Shown one piece after another: positions 1-9,015 of a stretch of 64,000 nt of DNA (position 1 is its first letter; each line of letters begins with the position of its first letter). Under the pieces are notes generated by a model that worked only from the letters and a program-made list of their open reading frames with translations, made no database searches and was not told the origin of the DNA. The position numbers and the translations under genes are program-made. The DNA is from Pirellulales bacterium. Lineage in GTDB: Bacteria; Planctomycetota; Planctomycetia; Pirellulales; JACPPG01. The stretch covers positions 1 through 64,000 of the forward strand of contig DASYDW010000062.1 of assembly GCA_036499395.1 (NCBI GenBank), given 5' to 3'.

Positions 1-36
1 TGCTTTTCCCTACCGGCGAGAAGAAGCGAACTCCAG

Positions 37-78
37 CGTGGTGAGAGAGCCCTGGTCCCCTCGGGCTCTCTCGCCACG
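37..78. repeat. Long inverted repeat (hairpin) upstream of the first gene
   Basis: Two arms of about 16 bases (37-52 and 63-78) pair with one G-T wobble around a 10-base loop. No run of T follows on either strand, so it is not a typical intrinsic terminator. It could be the 3' hairpin of a gene left of the window or a dispersed intergenic repeat. Confidence 0.5.
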
Positions 79-147
79 GCTTGAGATCGCTTGCGGATCC
101 TGTAGAGCGACATCCTGCGAGCGGTCCTATGTTCCCGGCAACTTTTC

Positions 148-996
148 ATGCAAGCCCGCGATCTCGTTGAACTGGCGGCCTTGGTCGCGCAAAACGGCCA
201 TCTGGTAATGACCCACGGAGCGCCATTGCCGGCTCCCTGCCTGGAGCGTTATTGGACCGGTTCGAAATGCCGCCTCGATCGGTGGGGCCGGGCGCTGAAG
301 CGGCTCTCCGAGATTCCGGCTGACGGACATTTGCCGGACGAGTTGCGCAACAGCGTCGGCGTCCTGGAAGAGATCGTCACCGGCGACGTGTTAGGGCGTG
401 TCTGGGCCGGTGTCGTCACGGCGCACGACCGCCGCACGGGCGAGGATGCCGGATCGATCGCGCGCACGATTCTGATGGGGCAGCACGAGGCGCAAAATCG
501 CGCCATGTCGCTGCTGGTCAACAGTCCGCTGATCGACGGCGCGTCGGCCCAGCGGCTCGATCGGCTGCGTCGGCGGGCCGAATGCTGGTCCGACCTGCTG
601 GTCGGCTTCTTGAGCGTCACGGAAGATGTCACCGAGTTCGGCGCCGACTCGCAACGGGCGCGCGACTTCTCAGAGGACTTCCGCGAGGATGGAACGCGGG
701 CCTGGTCTTTGATGTTCGCTTCGCTTCGCGCCAGCTTTGCCACGGCCTTCGAACGGCAAAGCCCGGACGCGGATCTCAACGGCGAGATCGCGGCCGGCGT
801 GATTCTCTGTTTTCAGCCCGAGGTCTTCGACTCGACCGGCCTGCTGCGTCCGCTGTGGATTTCGCGTCTGCAGCACACGACGAACGAGACGCAAGTGATG
901 ATCGACTCGCTGTTCAGCGATGAGCGGAACGAGCGCATTGCCGAAGCAAACGTCGGTGACGAAGGGGAATTCGTCCGACGTCGCTTCACGTGCTGA
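148..996 (+). CDS. Hypothetical protein, 282 aa
   Basis: An open frame of 282 codons with coding-like composition and no convincing competitor on either strand. The product looks soluble: no signal peptide or membrane segment is visible, and it seems mainly helical with many Arg, Glu and Leu residues. I do not recognise a family or catalytic motif. The ATG at 148 lacks a clear Shine-Dalgarno sequence, and an in-frame ATG at 208 is an alternative start. The gene stands alone, facing the convergent BON-domain gene 24 bases downstream. The function is unknown. Confidence 0.6.
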   Translation: MQARDLVELAALVAQNGHLVMTHGAPLPAPCLERYWTGSKCRLDRWGRALKRLSEIPADGHLPDELRNSVGVLEEIVTGDVLGRVWAGVVTAHDRRTGEDAGSIARTILMGQHEAQNRAMSLLVNSPLIDGASAQRLDRLRRRAECWSDLLVGFLSVTEDVTEFGADSQRARDFSEDFREDGTRAWSLMFASLRASFATAFERQSPDADLNGEIAAGVILCFQPEVFDSTGLLRPLWISRLQHTTNETQVMIDSLFSDERNERIAEANVGDEGEFVRRRFTC

Positions 997-1019
997 TAGT
1001 CGAGCCGTGAGCCGCGGGC

Positions 1020-1235
1020 TTACAGCCAGCAAACTTCGAGCTGGTTTTCGATCTCGTTGACTCCGTCAACGGTCTTCAGCGACTCTTGGGCCATTTGCTT
1101 CTGATAATACGAGCGCACTACGCCTCGCAAGATCACGCGGCCTTCGGCCGCTTCGCAACGCAGATTGCGGTGCGGAAGATGAGGATTTCGCTCCAAAACC
1201 GAACTCACGCGATCCGCCAAAGGACCGTCCGCCAT
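1020..1235 (-). CDS. Small BON-domain protein
   Basis: The whole 71-residue product is one BON (bacterial OsmY and nodulation) domain, with the typical pattern of an ADRVSSVLERNP-like helix, then a GRVILRGVV strand pair, and a DGVNEIENQL ending. BON domains are thought to bind phospholipid or other envelope surfaces, and often occur in osmotic-stress proteins. There is no signal peptide, so the location is uncertain. A Shine-Dalgarno-like AGGAATGG lies about 6 bases before the ATG. The specific role cannot be read from the sequence. Confidence 0.8.
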   Translation of the reverse strand: MADGPLADRVSSVLERNPHLPHRNLRCEAAEGRVILRGVVRSYYQKQMAQESLKTVDGVNEIENQLEVCWL

Positions 1236-1486
1236 TTTGCCATTCCTAATTGTTCGAGAACTCTATCGCGGCGCCAGCCAAACATACGTCGCCACGACGA
1301 TTGCTGCTGGGGCCCGAGCGATATATCGACAAGCTGCGCCGTGTGGGTAAAACGAAGTGGCGTACATAGCACGTAAAATTCGGCGAACATGGCGGTCTGT
1401 GCCGGTTGTGCTGATGCTACTGACTGCGTGCTAGCAAACGGCGGTCTGGTGGCAGAAGTTGGGCGGAAAAGTCGCCCACGCTGGAA

Positions 1487-2779
1487 TTAGCCCGCCGTTG
1501 CGTCGGTCGGGCCCACGATCGTGACCAGGACCCGATCGATCCTCTGTCCATCCATGTCGACGACTTCGAGCTCGACGCTGTCGAAGGTCGTGCGGGCCCC
1601 GATTTCGGGGATTCGGCCCAATTGCCTTAGGACTAGGCCGGCCACAGTGCTGAAGCGGCGTGTGGCGGGGGATTCGACTTGCTTCAGGCCGACCGCCTCG
1701 GCCAGGTCGTCGATGCTGACGCTGCCGTCGACGAGCCAGCTTCCATCATCGCGGCGGACGATTTCCTGCTCCTTGTCGCGGCGATGCTCGTCGTGAATCT
1801 CGCCGACCAGCTCCTCGAAAACGTCCTCGAGCGTAACCATCCCTTGCGTGCCGCCGAATTCGTCCAGCACGATCGCTAGTTGCGTGCGCTTCTTTTGGAA
1901 TAAGTCGAGCAACCGGTCCAAAGGCAAAGTCTCGGGCACGAACAACGGCGGATGCAGCATCTTCCGCAGGTTGATCTCGGTGTGCAGGTATTGCTCGCGA
2001 AGCAGGTCCTTGATGTGTACGTAGCCAATGATGTGGTCCAGGTCGCGTTCGTAAACGGGCAAACGCGAGAAGCCGGCCATTGCCACGGCGCCGATGATTT
2101 CGCCGGCCGGGGTTTCGACATCCAGGGCGTCCAAATCCGTGCGCGGTCGCATGATGTCACGGACCGAGCGATCTCCCAGCCGCAGCGCTTCCATAGCGAC
2201 TTTCTGCTCGGCGGGGTCGAGCACGCCATGCTCGCGCCCCATCTTCAGCAGATGCTGAATGTCCTCGACGCTGACGGCCGAATCTTCCTGCTTCGGAATG
2301 CCCAACAGGAACAGAACTGAATCGGTCGTTATGCCCAGTCCCCATACGAACGGCCGCGCCACTTGCGAAAGAAAGAGCATTGGCGGAGCGACGAGGCGAG
2401 CCAGGCTCTCGGCGCGCCGCAGGGCCAGACGCTTCGGGACGAGTTCGCCCAGGATCAGCGAGCAAAAGCTGATCGCCAGGACGACAATCGTCAGGCTGAC
2501 GACCGGGGCATTGGCCGCGACCCAGGGGATTGGTGCCTCGGCGAGTCGCTCGGTGAGAAAACTCGCCAATCGGGCCCCGCCAAAGGCGGCTGCGAAGGTG
2601 CTGATCAGGGTGATGCCGACCTGGACAGTGGAAAGGAATCTATTCGGATTACTTCCCAGCTCGAGCGCCACGCGAGAGGCGCGGTCTCCTTCGTCAGCCT
2701 GCTTTTGCAAGCGGCCCCGGCGCGCCGCGACGATGGCGATCTCGGCGGCTGCGAAAAACCCGTTCGCCAGAATCAGCAA
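1487..2779 (-). CDS. CorC/HlyC-family (CNNM-like) membrane protein with CBS pair
   Basis: An N-terminal DUF21/CNNM membrane domain spans about residues 1-180 with several hydrophobic helices and a GFFAAAEIA motif. A CBS pair follows at about 200-320, including MRPRTDLDALD and FSRLPVYERDLDHIIGYVHIK-type elements, then a C-terminal CorC_HlyC transporter-associated domain at about 340-425. The family is linked to magnesium and cobalt export or resistance, and hemolysin is a historical name. The 2779 start is a TTG inside the first hydrophobic helix, with no Shine-Dalgarno sequence. An in-frame ATT at 2815, preceded by AAGG about 8 bases upstream, would restore a normal family N terminus. It is the first gene of its strand here and has no obvious operon partner. 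Confidence 0.9.
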   Translation of the reverse strand: MLILANGFFAAAEIAIVAARRGRLQKQADEGDRASRVALELGSNPNRFLSTVQVGITLISTFAAAFGGARLASFLTERLAEAPIPWVAANAPVVSLTIVVLAISFCSLILGELVPKRLALRRAESLARLVAPPMLFLSQVARPFVWGLGITTDSVLFLLGIPKQEDSAVSVEDIQHLLKMGREHGVLDPAEQKVAMEALRLGDRSVRDIMRPRTDLDALDVETPAGEIIGAVAMAGFSRLPVYERDLDHIIGYVHIKDLLREQYLHTEINLRKMLHPPLFVPETLPLDRLLDLFQKKRTQLAIVLDEFGGTQGMVTLEDVFEELVGEIHDEHRRDKEQEIVRRDDGSWLVDGSVSIDDLAEAVGLKQVESPATRRFSTVAGLVLRQLGRIPEIGARTTFDSVELEVVDMDGQRIDRVLVTIVGPTDATAG

Positions 2780-2998
2780 CAGGATGATGACGATTTCAGC
2801 GGTGATCGAGGGAATCGAAAAACCTTGTGTGGGCCTTTCGCCCGCGCAACAAACGAATCGGGCCCGGCCAATCCGAGGCCCGCAGAACCTGAGCGATCTT
2901 ACCGGCGTGCTGCCACGATTGCCAACGGTCGCTTTGGCCGACCGTCGCGTCTTGGAGTTGTTTCTGGCGATTTCGGTGCTGTGACGTAACGTGATTCA

Positions 2999-3031
2999 CA
3001 TGCTTATTCCGCCGATGGCGGAAAAAGCATG
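2999..3031. repeat. 15-bp inverted repeat, loop GAT
   Basis: The arms at 2999-3013 and 3017-3031 (CATGCTTATTCCGCC and its complement with one mismatch) enclose a 3-base GAT loop. No U-tract follows. It lies 133 bases past the serA stop on the minus strand, so a 3'-end or dispersed-repeat role is possible. Confidence 0.6.
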
Positions 3032-3097
3032 CCACCTGGACTCTGCCTTCCGGAGCTCGGCACTCGCTCACTGTAGTCGAATTCTGTGAACCCGGTC

Positions 3098-3122
3098 CCG
3101 GCCTCGCAGAGGCCAGCTACAG
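3098..3122 (-). repeat. CTGTAG hairpin element, copy 1
   Basis: On the minus strand it reads CTGTAG, then arm CTGGCCTC, loop TGC, arm GAGGCCGG. It is one of four similar elements in the window (others at 49617, 49651 and 62245). It lies 41 bases past the serA stop in the direction of serA transcription. Confidence 0.6.
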
Positions 3123-3163
3123 GAGGAGCCGAGGTCGGCCGCAGACGCCGGGACATACCCGCC

Positions 3164-4792
3164 TCAGCCGGTGAGCCAACTCGGCAGCTCGCCTGCTTCG
3201 GGAAGGCGAACGACCGTGGCACTGAGCATGTCGGGCGAGGCCAACACGTCGGCCACGGCTTCTGGTGACGGCAGGTTGTCCAGGTTCAGCACACCGATCG
3301 CCTCGCCGCCAGGGGCCGAGCCGGCGCGGCCGACCGACATCTGGGCAATGTTGACGCGGTGCTTGCCGAAGATCGTACCGACGTGGCCGATGATGCCCGG
3401 CACGTCCCGATGGGTGAAGATCATTAACACGCCGTCGAGGTAAGCTTCGAGGCGGTAGTCTCCCAACTGCACCAGGCGGGCCATGTCGTGTCCCAACACG
3501 GCGCCGGCGGCCTTGTAGGTGCGAGCCTCGGTGACGAGCTCAGCCAGGATGATCGAGCTGAAGGCGCCCATGTCGGCGCGGGATTGTTCGACGAGTTCGA
3601 TGCCACGCTCGCGCAGCAGTACTTCGGCGTTGACCATGTTCACCTCGGACTCCATCGAATTCTGGAGCAATCCGGCGGCGAACGTGGCGGTGAGCAACTT
3701 GGTTTCCTTGCTCGCGACGTCACCACGATAAAGCAGCCGGCACGCCTTGGCCGGAGCCCGATCGAGTTGCGCCAGCAAACGGCCGAGACGGAAGGCGACC
3801 CCCAGTTCCCCCTTGAGCGCGGCGAACTTCTTGGGATCGAGCGAGATCATGTTCACGGCATGGCGCACGGCTCCGGTCGTGAGAAAATCGATCAGCAGCC
3901 CAGCCCCTTCGGCGGCCACGTTGGTTTGTGCCTCTTCGGTGCTTGCTCCCAGGTGGGGCGTGGCTAGCACCCCCTTCATGCCGAAAAGCGGGCTCTTCGT
4001 GCAGGGCTCCTCGGCGTAGACATCCAAAGCGACGCCGCCGATCTGGCCCGACTTCAGTCCTTCGACGAGTGCTTCTTCGTCGTAGATGCCGCCGCGGGCA
4101 CAGTTAACCAGTCGGACCCCGCGACGCAGGACGGACAGTTCCTTCTTGCCAACCAGACCACGCGTTTCTTCGGTCAGCGGCGTGTGTACGGTGAGGTAAT
4201 CGACATGCGGCAGCATATCGGGCACGGTCGAGCAGATTTCAATGCCCAACTCTTGAGCACGATCCTTGGATAGGAACGGGTCGTATCCGAGCAATCGCAT
4301 CTCAAGCGCTTTGGCGCGAGCGGCGACGGCCTGCCCGATGCGGCCCAGGCCGACGATGCCCAGCGTTTTGCCGGCGAGTTGGGTGCCCATGTACAGGTTG
4401 CGGTCCCAGCGTCCTTCGATCAGGCCCTGGTAGGCCGGAGCGATATTGCGAGACAGGGCGAGCATCATGGCGATCGTGTGTTCGGCCGTGCTGAGCGTGT
4501 TGCCCGCCGGCGTGTTCATCACCACGATGCCCAGGCGCGTGGCGGCGTTCTTGTCGATGTTGTCGGTACCAACGCCGGCGCGGACGATCGCCTTGAGCCG
4601 CTTGTTGCCGGCCAAGGACTCGGCCGTAATCTTCACGCCGCTGCGGACTATGGCGCCGTCGAAGGCGGCCAGGGCTTCGCGCAGGTCATCTCCGGCGAGC
4701 TTCGTGCGAATCTCGTATTCGACGCCCGGGGCGGCGGACAGCAGGTCGAGCCCTTCCTGAGCGAGCGGATCAAGAACAATAACGCGATACAT
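3164..4792 (-). CDS. serA: D-3-phosphoglycerate dehydrogenase
   Basis: Catalyses NAD-dependent oxidation of 3-phosphoglycerate to 3-phosphohydroxypyruvate, the first step of serine biosynthesis. The product is 542 residues, the long form. It has a 2-hydroxyacid dehydrogenase catalytic domain, a Rossmann NAD domain with GLGRIGQ near residue 147, the NCARGG motif carrying the catalytic Arg, and ATPHLGAST carrying the catalytic His. An intervening ASB-type domain and a C-terminal ACT domain (VPGIIGHVGTIFGKHRVN) follow, the usual site of serine feedback. The start at MYRVIVLD matches family N termini; the 23 codons upstream are arginine/proline-rich shadow. It is monocistronic, with a CTGTAG hairpin element beyond its stop. 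Confidence 0.95.
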   Translation of the reverse strand: MYRVIVLDPLAQEGLDLLSAAPGVEYEIRTKLAGDDLREALAAFDGAIVRSGVKITAESLAGNKRLKAIVRAGVGTDNIDKNAATRLGIVVMNTPAGNTLSTAEHTIAMMLALSRNIAPAYQGLIEGRWDRNLYMGTQLAGKTLGIVGLGRIGQAVAARAKALEMRLLGYDPFLSKDRAQELGIEICSTVPDMLPHVDYLTVHTPLTEETRGLVGKKELSVLRRGVRLVNCARGGIYDEEALVEGLKSGQIGGVALDVYAEEPCTKSPLFGMKGVLATPHLGASTEEAQTNVAAEGAGLLIDFLTTGAVRHAVNMISLDPKKFAALKGELGVAFRLGRLLAQLDRAPAKACRLLYRGDVASKETKLLTATFAAGLLQNSMESEVNMVNAEVLLRERGIELVEQSRADMGAFSSIILAELVTEARTYKAAGAVLGHDMARLVQLGDYRLEAYLDGVLMIFTHRDVPGIIGHVGTIFGKHRVNIAQMSVGRAGSAPGGEAIGVLNLDNLPSPEAVADVLASPDMLSATVVRLPEAGELPSWLTG

Positions 4793-5059
4793 AGGCGTAG
4801 CCGGCCTGGGTCCAAGCGGGGGAGACAGTGTCGGAGGTCTCGGGCGTGCTCTCACTCGCACAGCGTTTCACCGCGCAGCGAAACGTTCCCGAGCCAGTAG
4901 ATCGGTGGCCACCCTTCCTGGCGGCCGGCCGGCGATAGGCCGGCGGATACAAGGGCAGGATAGGGATTACCCCAGAGAGGGTCAAGGAGCGGAGCAGGCC
5001 AGAATCAGGTTCTGCCGACCCGTCAGCCCGGACCGTCCAGGATCAACTCGGCGACCGTC

Positions 5060-5812
5060 TTAACGGATGGTCGACGGCGAGGTCGGGTTCACGGCATAGC
5101 GCGAACTGCCGGCCTGCGGCGGAGGGGCCGCAGGGCCCAAGGCCGTACGCAGAGCCGCGGCACGGGACGCGACCTCGGGCTGGAATCGGTCGTGCCACAG
5201 GGAGCGCTCGTAGTCGCTGAGGGCTTGCGCCGTGTTGCCTGACTCTTCGTGAATTCGCCCTAGCGCCGCCAAGGCGCGCGAATCGTAGGGATCGATCGCC
5301 AGTGCCTCGACCAGGTTGTTCTTGGCCGTTTGCTTGTCGCCGAGTTCTTCTGCCAATCGGGCCAGCTCGACCTTCGGCGCGGCTTGCGTGGGATTACGCG
5401 TAGCCCAGCCTTGCAGCAGGCGCTGGGCTTCGTCGGTGCGTTGTTGTTCGGCGAGCAAAACCGCCAGGCCTCGGTAGCAGTCGCGATGATTGGGGTCGCG
5501 ATCCAGACACTGGTTGTACAGACTTTCGGCTTGTACCAGGTCTTCCTTGCAGTTGTTCAACTTGCCCAGCCGGTGGTACGTGGCGCCCAGATTGTAGTAG
5601 GCGTCGGGATCTTTCGGATCCGACGTCGTGGCTTGTTGGAACTTGGCAATGGCTTGCGGGTAATAACCCTGCTGATAGAGACGCACACCTGCCGAATTCT
5701 GGCTGTTGGCGACCATGCCGCAGCCGGTGGCGCTTGCCAGCAACGAGAGCACGGCGAGCGTCGGCCAAAGCCGCGCGTCGTGGTGCCAACGACGAAGTTG
5801 CAAACCTGTCAT
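5060..5812 (-). CDS. TPR-repeat lipoprotein, 250 aa
   Basis: The start at MTGLQLRR is preceded by GAGGAGG about 13 bases upstream and leads into a signal peptide with a hydrophobic core (WPTLAVLSLLASATGC). The Cys suggests a lipoprotein, although the position -3 Ala is unusual for a lipobox. About five tetratricopeptide repeats follow, such as YYPQAIAKFQQATTSDPKDP and DAYYNLGATYHRLGK. The tail is rich in Pro and Ala. TPR proteins act as scaffolds for protein complexes, and no partner can be deduced. The protein is likely periplasmic or outer-membrane associated. Confidence 0.8.
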   Translation of the reverse strand: MTGLQLRRWHHDARLWPTLAVLSLLASATGCGMVANSQNSAGVRLYQQGYYPQAIAKFQQATTSDPKDPDAYYNLGATYHRLGKLNNCKEDLVQAESLYNQCLDRDPNHRDCYRGLAVLLAEQQRTDEAQRLLQGWATRNPTQAAPKVELARLAEELGDKQTAKNNLVEALAIDPYDSRALAALGRIHEESGNTAQALSDYERSLWHDRFQPEVASRAAALRTALGPAAPPPQAGSSRYAVNPTSPSTIR

Positions 5813-6002
5813 CACGATTCGTCGCGCCTCCTCGCTCGGGGCCTCTTTCGGCGAATTACCATCGTGCGGCAATCGTGTCGTCGAAGAGAGCCGCGGCTGC
5901 CCCGGAATCGGGCGCAAAGCCGCCTATGCGCATTGGTGTAAAGAGAAGCGGGGCGGAGAATAGCGAGACTGCCACGGCGCCACAAGGTCACCCTGGCGCA
6001 AG

Positions 6003-6044
6003 CAAAAGCCGGTCGCGCGCCGCGAGGGCACGGACCGGCTTTTG
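6003..6044 (-). terminator. Intrinsic terminator after the 106-aa gene
   Basis: A perfect 12-base inverted repeat (CAAAAGCCGGTC and its complement) brackets an 18-base GC-rich loop. On the minus strand the stem ends in TTTTG. It lies 39 bases past the stop of the gene ending at 6084, as expected for its terminator. Confidence 0.6.
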
Positions 6045-6083
6045 GTAGTAGCAATGCTGGCGACGCGGCCAGATGAGAATTCT

Positions 6084-6404
6084 CTATTTGCAGTCGGCCA
6101 TGACAGCCAGTTCCTGCTTCACGTAGCCGAGGTTGCGGATCACCTCGAGGACTTCGCTGCAGGTGGGGAACATGCGGCCGCTGGTACGCTTGTAATTGTT
6201 CATGGCGTTCATGAATTCGACCTCTTCGTCCGTGTAGTCACGCTCGCAGGTCGTGGGGTCAATTTGTCGGCGGCGCGCTACTTTGACGCGACGTTCCAGC
6301 TTGCGGCGCTCGACGACCACTGGCGCGGCCGTCTTGGCTCGCCGGTCGGTGCTGCGGTCGCGGCGATCAATCGTGATTTCGCTGTCCCGTTTCGACTTGC
6401 TCAC
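6084..6404 (-). CDS. Conserved-looking small protein, 106 aa
   Basis: A small, highly charged soluble protein. The first 50 residues are rich in Arg, Lys and Asp ([20 protein letters not shown]). The C-terminal half has an ordered-looking segment with [15 protein letters not shown] and [16 protein letters not shown]. From memory this layout recurs in planctomycete genomes with no assigned function; I cannot verify that here. It has no signal peptide or membrane segment. The basic N-terminal half could bind nucleic acid, but that is inference. It is followed by its own hairpin terminator and preceded by a possible promoter near 6503-6529. Confidence 0.75.
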   Translation of the reverse strand: MSKSKRDSEITIDRRDRSTDRRAKTAAPVVVERRKLERRVKVARRRQIDPTTCERDYTDEEVEFMNAMNNYKRTSGRMFPTCSEVLEVIRNLGYVKQELAVMADCK

Positions 6405-6761
6405 GTCTCAACTCCCCAGTCGGATGAATCCCGTGTTACAGACAAACGATCCTGGACGACTACCCTGTTGCCCGAAGCTGAATCGTCTAACCAGGACGGT
6501 AAAATATACCGCGCACTTAAAATGCGCAATTTTGTCGGATTGAGAGGTCTCGCGAGTATTTTGCGGTGGCGGGATGTTTTCGGTCGCGCGGCGGGGCTTC
6601 GCCGCTCTGGAAGGTATGGCGCAATGGCGCCCATGCGGATGATGCCGGTCGTAACGATTACGACATTGCGGGCAACATGGGATGCGCACTGCCTCGAGTG
6701 AGATGCGCGAGGTGGCAATTGGCCCCGACAAGGCCCGAACGTCGCGAATTGGCCCTGCCGG
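6405..6761. other. Intergenic region with a candidate promoter and palindrome
   Basis: About 357 bases without a credible gene. It contains the 17-base inverted repeat GCGCACTTAAAATGCGC at 6511-6527 and AT-rich promoter-like DNA beside it. The remaining part toward 6761 shows nothing I can assign. Confidence 0.4.
6503..6529 (-). promoter_or_regulatory. Candidate promoter of the 106-aa gene
   Basis: On the minus strand a TTGCGC box (6524-6529) and a TATATT box (6503-6508) are 15 bases apart, shorter than ideal. The -35 box overlaps the palindrome at 6511-6527, which could be an operator. It lies about 95 bases before the ATG at 6404. Confidence 0.3.
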
Positions 6762-7541
6762 CTAGCCTTCGGCGACGAGCTGAAACACCAGCTCGACCGG
6801 TTCGCTCGTGGCGGCGGCGAACGCTTCGCGGGTGCCGTAGAACCCGACGGGCGTGCGATGGGCCCGGATGGCCTGCGTCCAACTCCCCACCCTCAGGGGC
6901 CAGGGGCGCACGGTGAAACGCAGGGCGCCGAGCGGGATGAGCGTGACTTCATACCCTTCAGGCGAGGGAAACGATTGCGGCTCTTCGCGAGATGCCGCGC
7001 AGAGCCACAGGCTCAAGAGATCGAAGAATTGCAGGTATTCGAGAGCCCGCTCGGCCATCTTGCGGGTGCGCACGCCGGGGTTAGCGAGCTGCCAAGTGGT
7101 AAGCCACGCTTCGCGATGCTCGGACTGCTCGTTGAGGAATTGCCGGCTGGTCTGAAAGCGTACCGGGTCCAGGCTCCAGCGTGGCGAGGCCTTTTGCAGT
7201 AGCGCCGTGAAATGGCTGCTGACCATGTGCGCGGCCAGGTAGCCGCGTGAACAAGCCAAGAAGATCGAGCGCCGCCAGATCTCGATCGCAACATCCAGCG
7301 GCACTTCGACGAAGCTGAGTGGGCGGCCGGCCACGGGGTCGACATCGGGAGCTGCGTCCCAATCCTTCCAACCGTCGTCGTGGTGGCGGATCGCCTGTAG
7401 GACTTCGGCTGCGGGTTGCAATTCGGCCAGCGAGGCGTCTCCCCACGATTCGGCCAATGCGCCTGACAGGTGCGCGTGCTCGATCTGCGGAATCAGAATC
7501 CAGGAGTCAGTCGAGTAGTTGCGGTCCGGACGACGAAGCAT
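6762..7541 (-). CDS. DUF3891-family protein
   Basis: 259 residues matching the DUF3891 pattern: an N-terminal PQIEHAHLSGALAESWG segment, the conserved HHDDGWKDWD motif, and a central helical region with AAHMVSSHFTALL. The several conserved His and Asp residues suggest a metal-binding or HD-like hydrolase fold, but that is inference, since the family has no known function. No signal peptide is visible. It lies 79 bases downstream of the secreted protein gene on the same strand and may be co-transcribed with it. Confidence 0.8.
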   Translation of the reverse strand: MLRRPDRNYSTDSWILIPQIEHAHLSGALAESWGDASLAELQPAAEVLQAIRHHDDGWKDWDAAPDVDPVAGRPLSFVEVPLDVAIEIWRRSIFLACSRGYLAAHMVSSHFTALLQKASPRWSLDPVRFQTSRQFLNEQSEHREAWLTTWQLANPGVRTRKMAERALEYLQFFDLLSLWLCAASREEPQSFPSPEGYEVTLIPLGALRFTVRPWPLRVGSWTQAIRAHRTPVGFYGTREAFAAATSEPVELVFQLVAEG

Positions 7542-7620
7542 AGCGCCATTCCCCTGAACGATTATAATCCTCCCCCGGATGCCGGGCGGGAACCAAAATC
7601 GCAGGGTTTCGGCCCGGCGT

Positions 7621-9015
7621 CTACTTGCGCGTCGGAGCGGGTGTCGGCTGGGCGGCTGTCTCGGCGGTCGGCTCGGCGGTCGGCTTTACGAATCGCAACG
7701 TGGACAGGATCGACTTGTCGGCGTCGCCGAAGCGTTCGACTAGCTCGGATTCGAGTGTAAACGCCAGCACGGTCTGATGCCCCTCGCTGTCCGCGACCAA
7801 GTAGTAGTTCCACTGGATCGGAAGCGACTCGACCTTGCCACCGGCAATCACCCGGCACGTCGTATGACCAACCGAGTTCTCGGACTCACCGGCCGACAAA
7901 AAGCTTTCGAAGTGCTTGTCCAGTGACTTTTGCACATCCTCTTGGAAGTGCGCCAGCGTGAATCGCTTGCCGGCCTCGACCGGGGCCACGGCCGAAGCAT
8001 TGCACTGCGCGATCAACTCGCCACGCTCGATCAACCGCAGCGTGACGGCATCGGGCGTGTCGTTGACGACGTGCCAGGCACGGTCGTGCAAGAACTGAAA
8101 GTGTCCGTTCTGCGACGTGTATTCGAGCAAGGCCTGTTCGGGAGTCGGTTCGAGATTCACTTCCGCCAGTGCCTGGTCCGAGAGCGCTGGGCTCACAGCA
8201 CCGGGAGCAATTTTCATTTGCAGGCGGGCCGTGACATCAATGCCGGGTCCGACGCTGCCAATCGACCGTTTCTCCTTGACCAGTAGCGCCAGCCAGGTGA
8301 TGCGCTTTGACTGCAGGTCGAACTTATATCGCCCTTTGAGCTCGATTTCGGTCGACGCCCCCTCAACGGCGCCGTGTACGGTGCCGGCCAGTTCGAGCTG
8401 GGCGGCGTCGGCCGTGGCCTGCTTGAACGTGGTCGTGACGTCGCTCTGGCTGATGGCGTCGAGATTCAAAAGCGCGACGAGCAGGTCTTCGCTGTGTTGC
8501 CACTGATCGCCCGGTGCCACGGCGCGGTCTGGCAGCAGCCGTTCGACCAACAGGCTCGAGGCCGGGATTTCAATGAGATCGAGCTCTTCTTGCGACAGCG
8601 GAGCGACCGGGCAAAACATGGTCGCGGTCCGCTCGTCAGCGGCCACGGCCAGCAGGCGGCGATCGTCACGCAGCCGGGCCTTGGCGGTTCCTTTGTCGAT
8701 CTTGATCACCGCGTCGCAACGGCGGTATTGCCGTACGCCGCGGCTGGACGAGGCCGTGGCGGCCGCGGCCAAGCGCTCGTCGTAAACCATCGTGCCGACG
8801 ACGCTGGTTTTCAGCTGATGGGCCTTTTTGTCTTTCTCGTCCTTGACCAGCAGCTCGCCGCCGACTTCGAGGAGAATCTCGACCTGCGAGATTTCGCCCG
8901 CCGCGCGGCCGCTGGTTAGCGTGTACTCCTCGGCGCGCACACTTCGCACGCGGCCCGAGACGATCGAAAGAGCCAAGATCAAGACAACCCGCGGAACGCG
9001 GAATTTTCGCAGCAT
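7621..9015 (-). CDS. Secreted protein of unknown function, 464 aa
   Basis: I chose the ATG at 9015 because it has AAGGAAA about 10 bases upstream and opens a good signal peptide (MLRKFRVPRVVLILALSIVSG, cleavage likely near VRAEE). The mature protein has no membrane segment and alternates strands and helices. It contains GDQWQHSEDLLVALLNL and ends in a low-complexity tail of TAEPTAETAAQPTP type, encoded by short tandem DNA repeats. I recognise no catalytic motif. The middle part (a stated scale, an error-like term and a threshold-like segment) gives no functional clue. It is probably a periplasmic protein specific to this lineage. Confidence 0.7.
   Translation of the reverse strand: MLRKFRVPRVVLILALSIVSGRVRSVRAEEYTLTSGRAAGEISQVEILLEVGGELLVKDEKDKKAHQLKTSVVGTMVYDERLAAAATASSSRGVRQYRRCDAVIKIDKGTAKARLRDDRRLLAVAADERTATMFCPVAPLSQEELDLIEIPASSLLVERLLPDRAVAPGDQWQHSEDLLVALLNLDAISQSDVTTTFKQATADAAQLELAGTVHGAVEGASTEIELKGRYKFDLQSKRITWLALLVKEKRSIGSVGPGIDVTARLQMKIAPGAVSPALSDQALAEVNLEPTPEQALLEYTSQNGHFQFLHDRAWHVVNDTPDAVTLRLIERGELIAQCNASAVAPVEAGKRFTLAHFQEDVQKSLDKHFESFLSAGESENSVGHTTCRVIAGGKVESLPIQWNYYLVADSEGHQTVLAFTLESELVERFGDADKSILSTLRFVKPTAEPTAETAAQPTPAPTRK

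Larger units (their letters stand above)
2816..3163. other. Intergenic region between the CorC-like gene and serA
   Basis: About 350 bases without a credible gene. It holds two inverted repeats, described separately at 2999-3031 and 3098-3122, both downstream of serA on the minus strand. Short frames crossing it on both strands lack ribosome binding sites and recognisable products. Confidence 0.5.

Noticed and set aside
1205..1390. 61-codon minus-strand frame beside the BON gene
   Set aside because: It overlaps the BON gene start in another frame, without a ribosome binding site or family signature.
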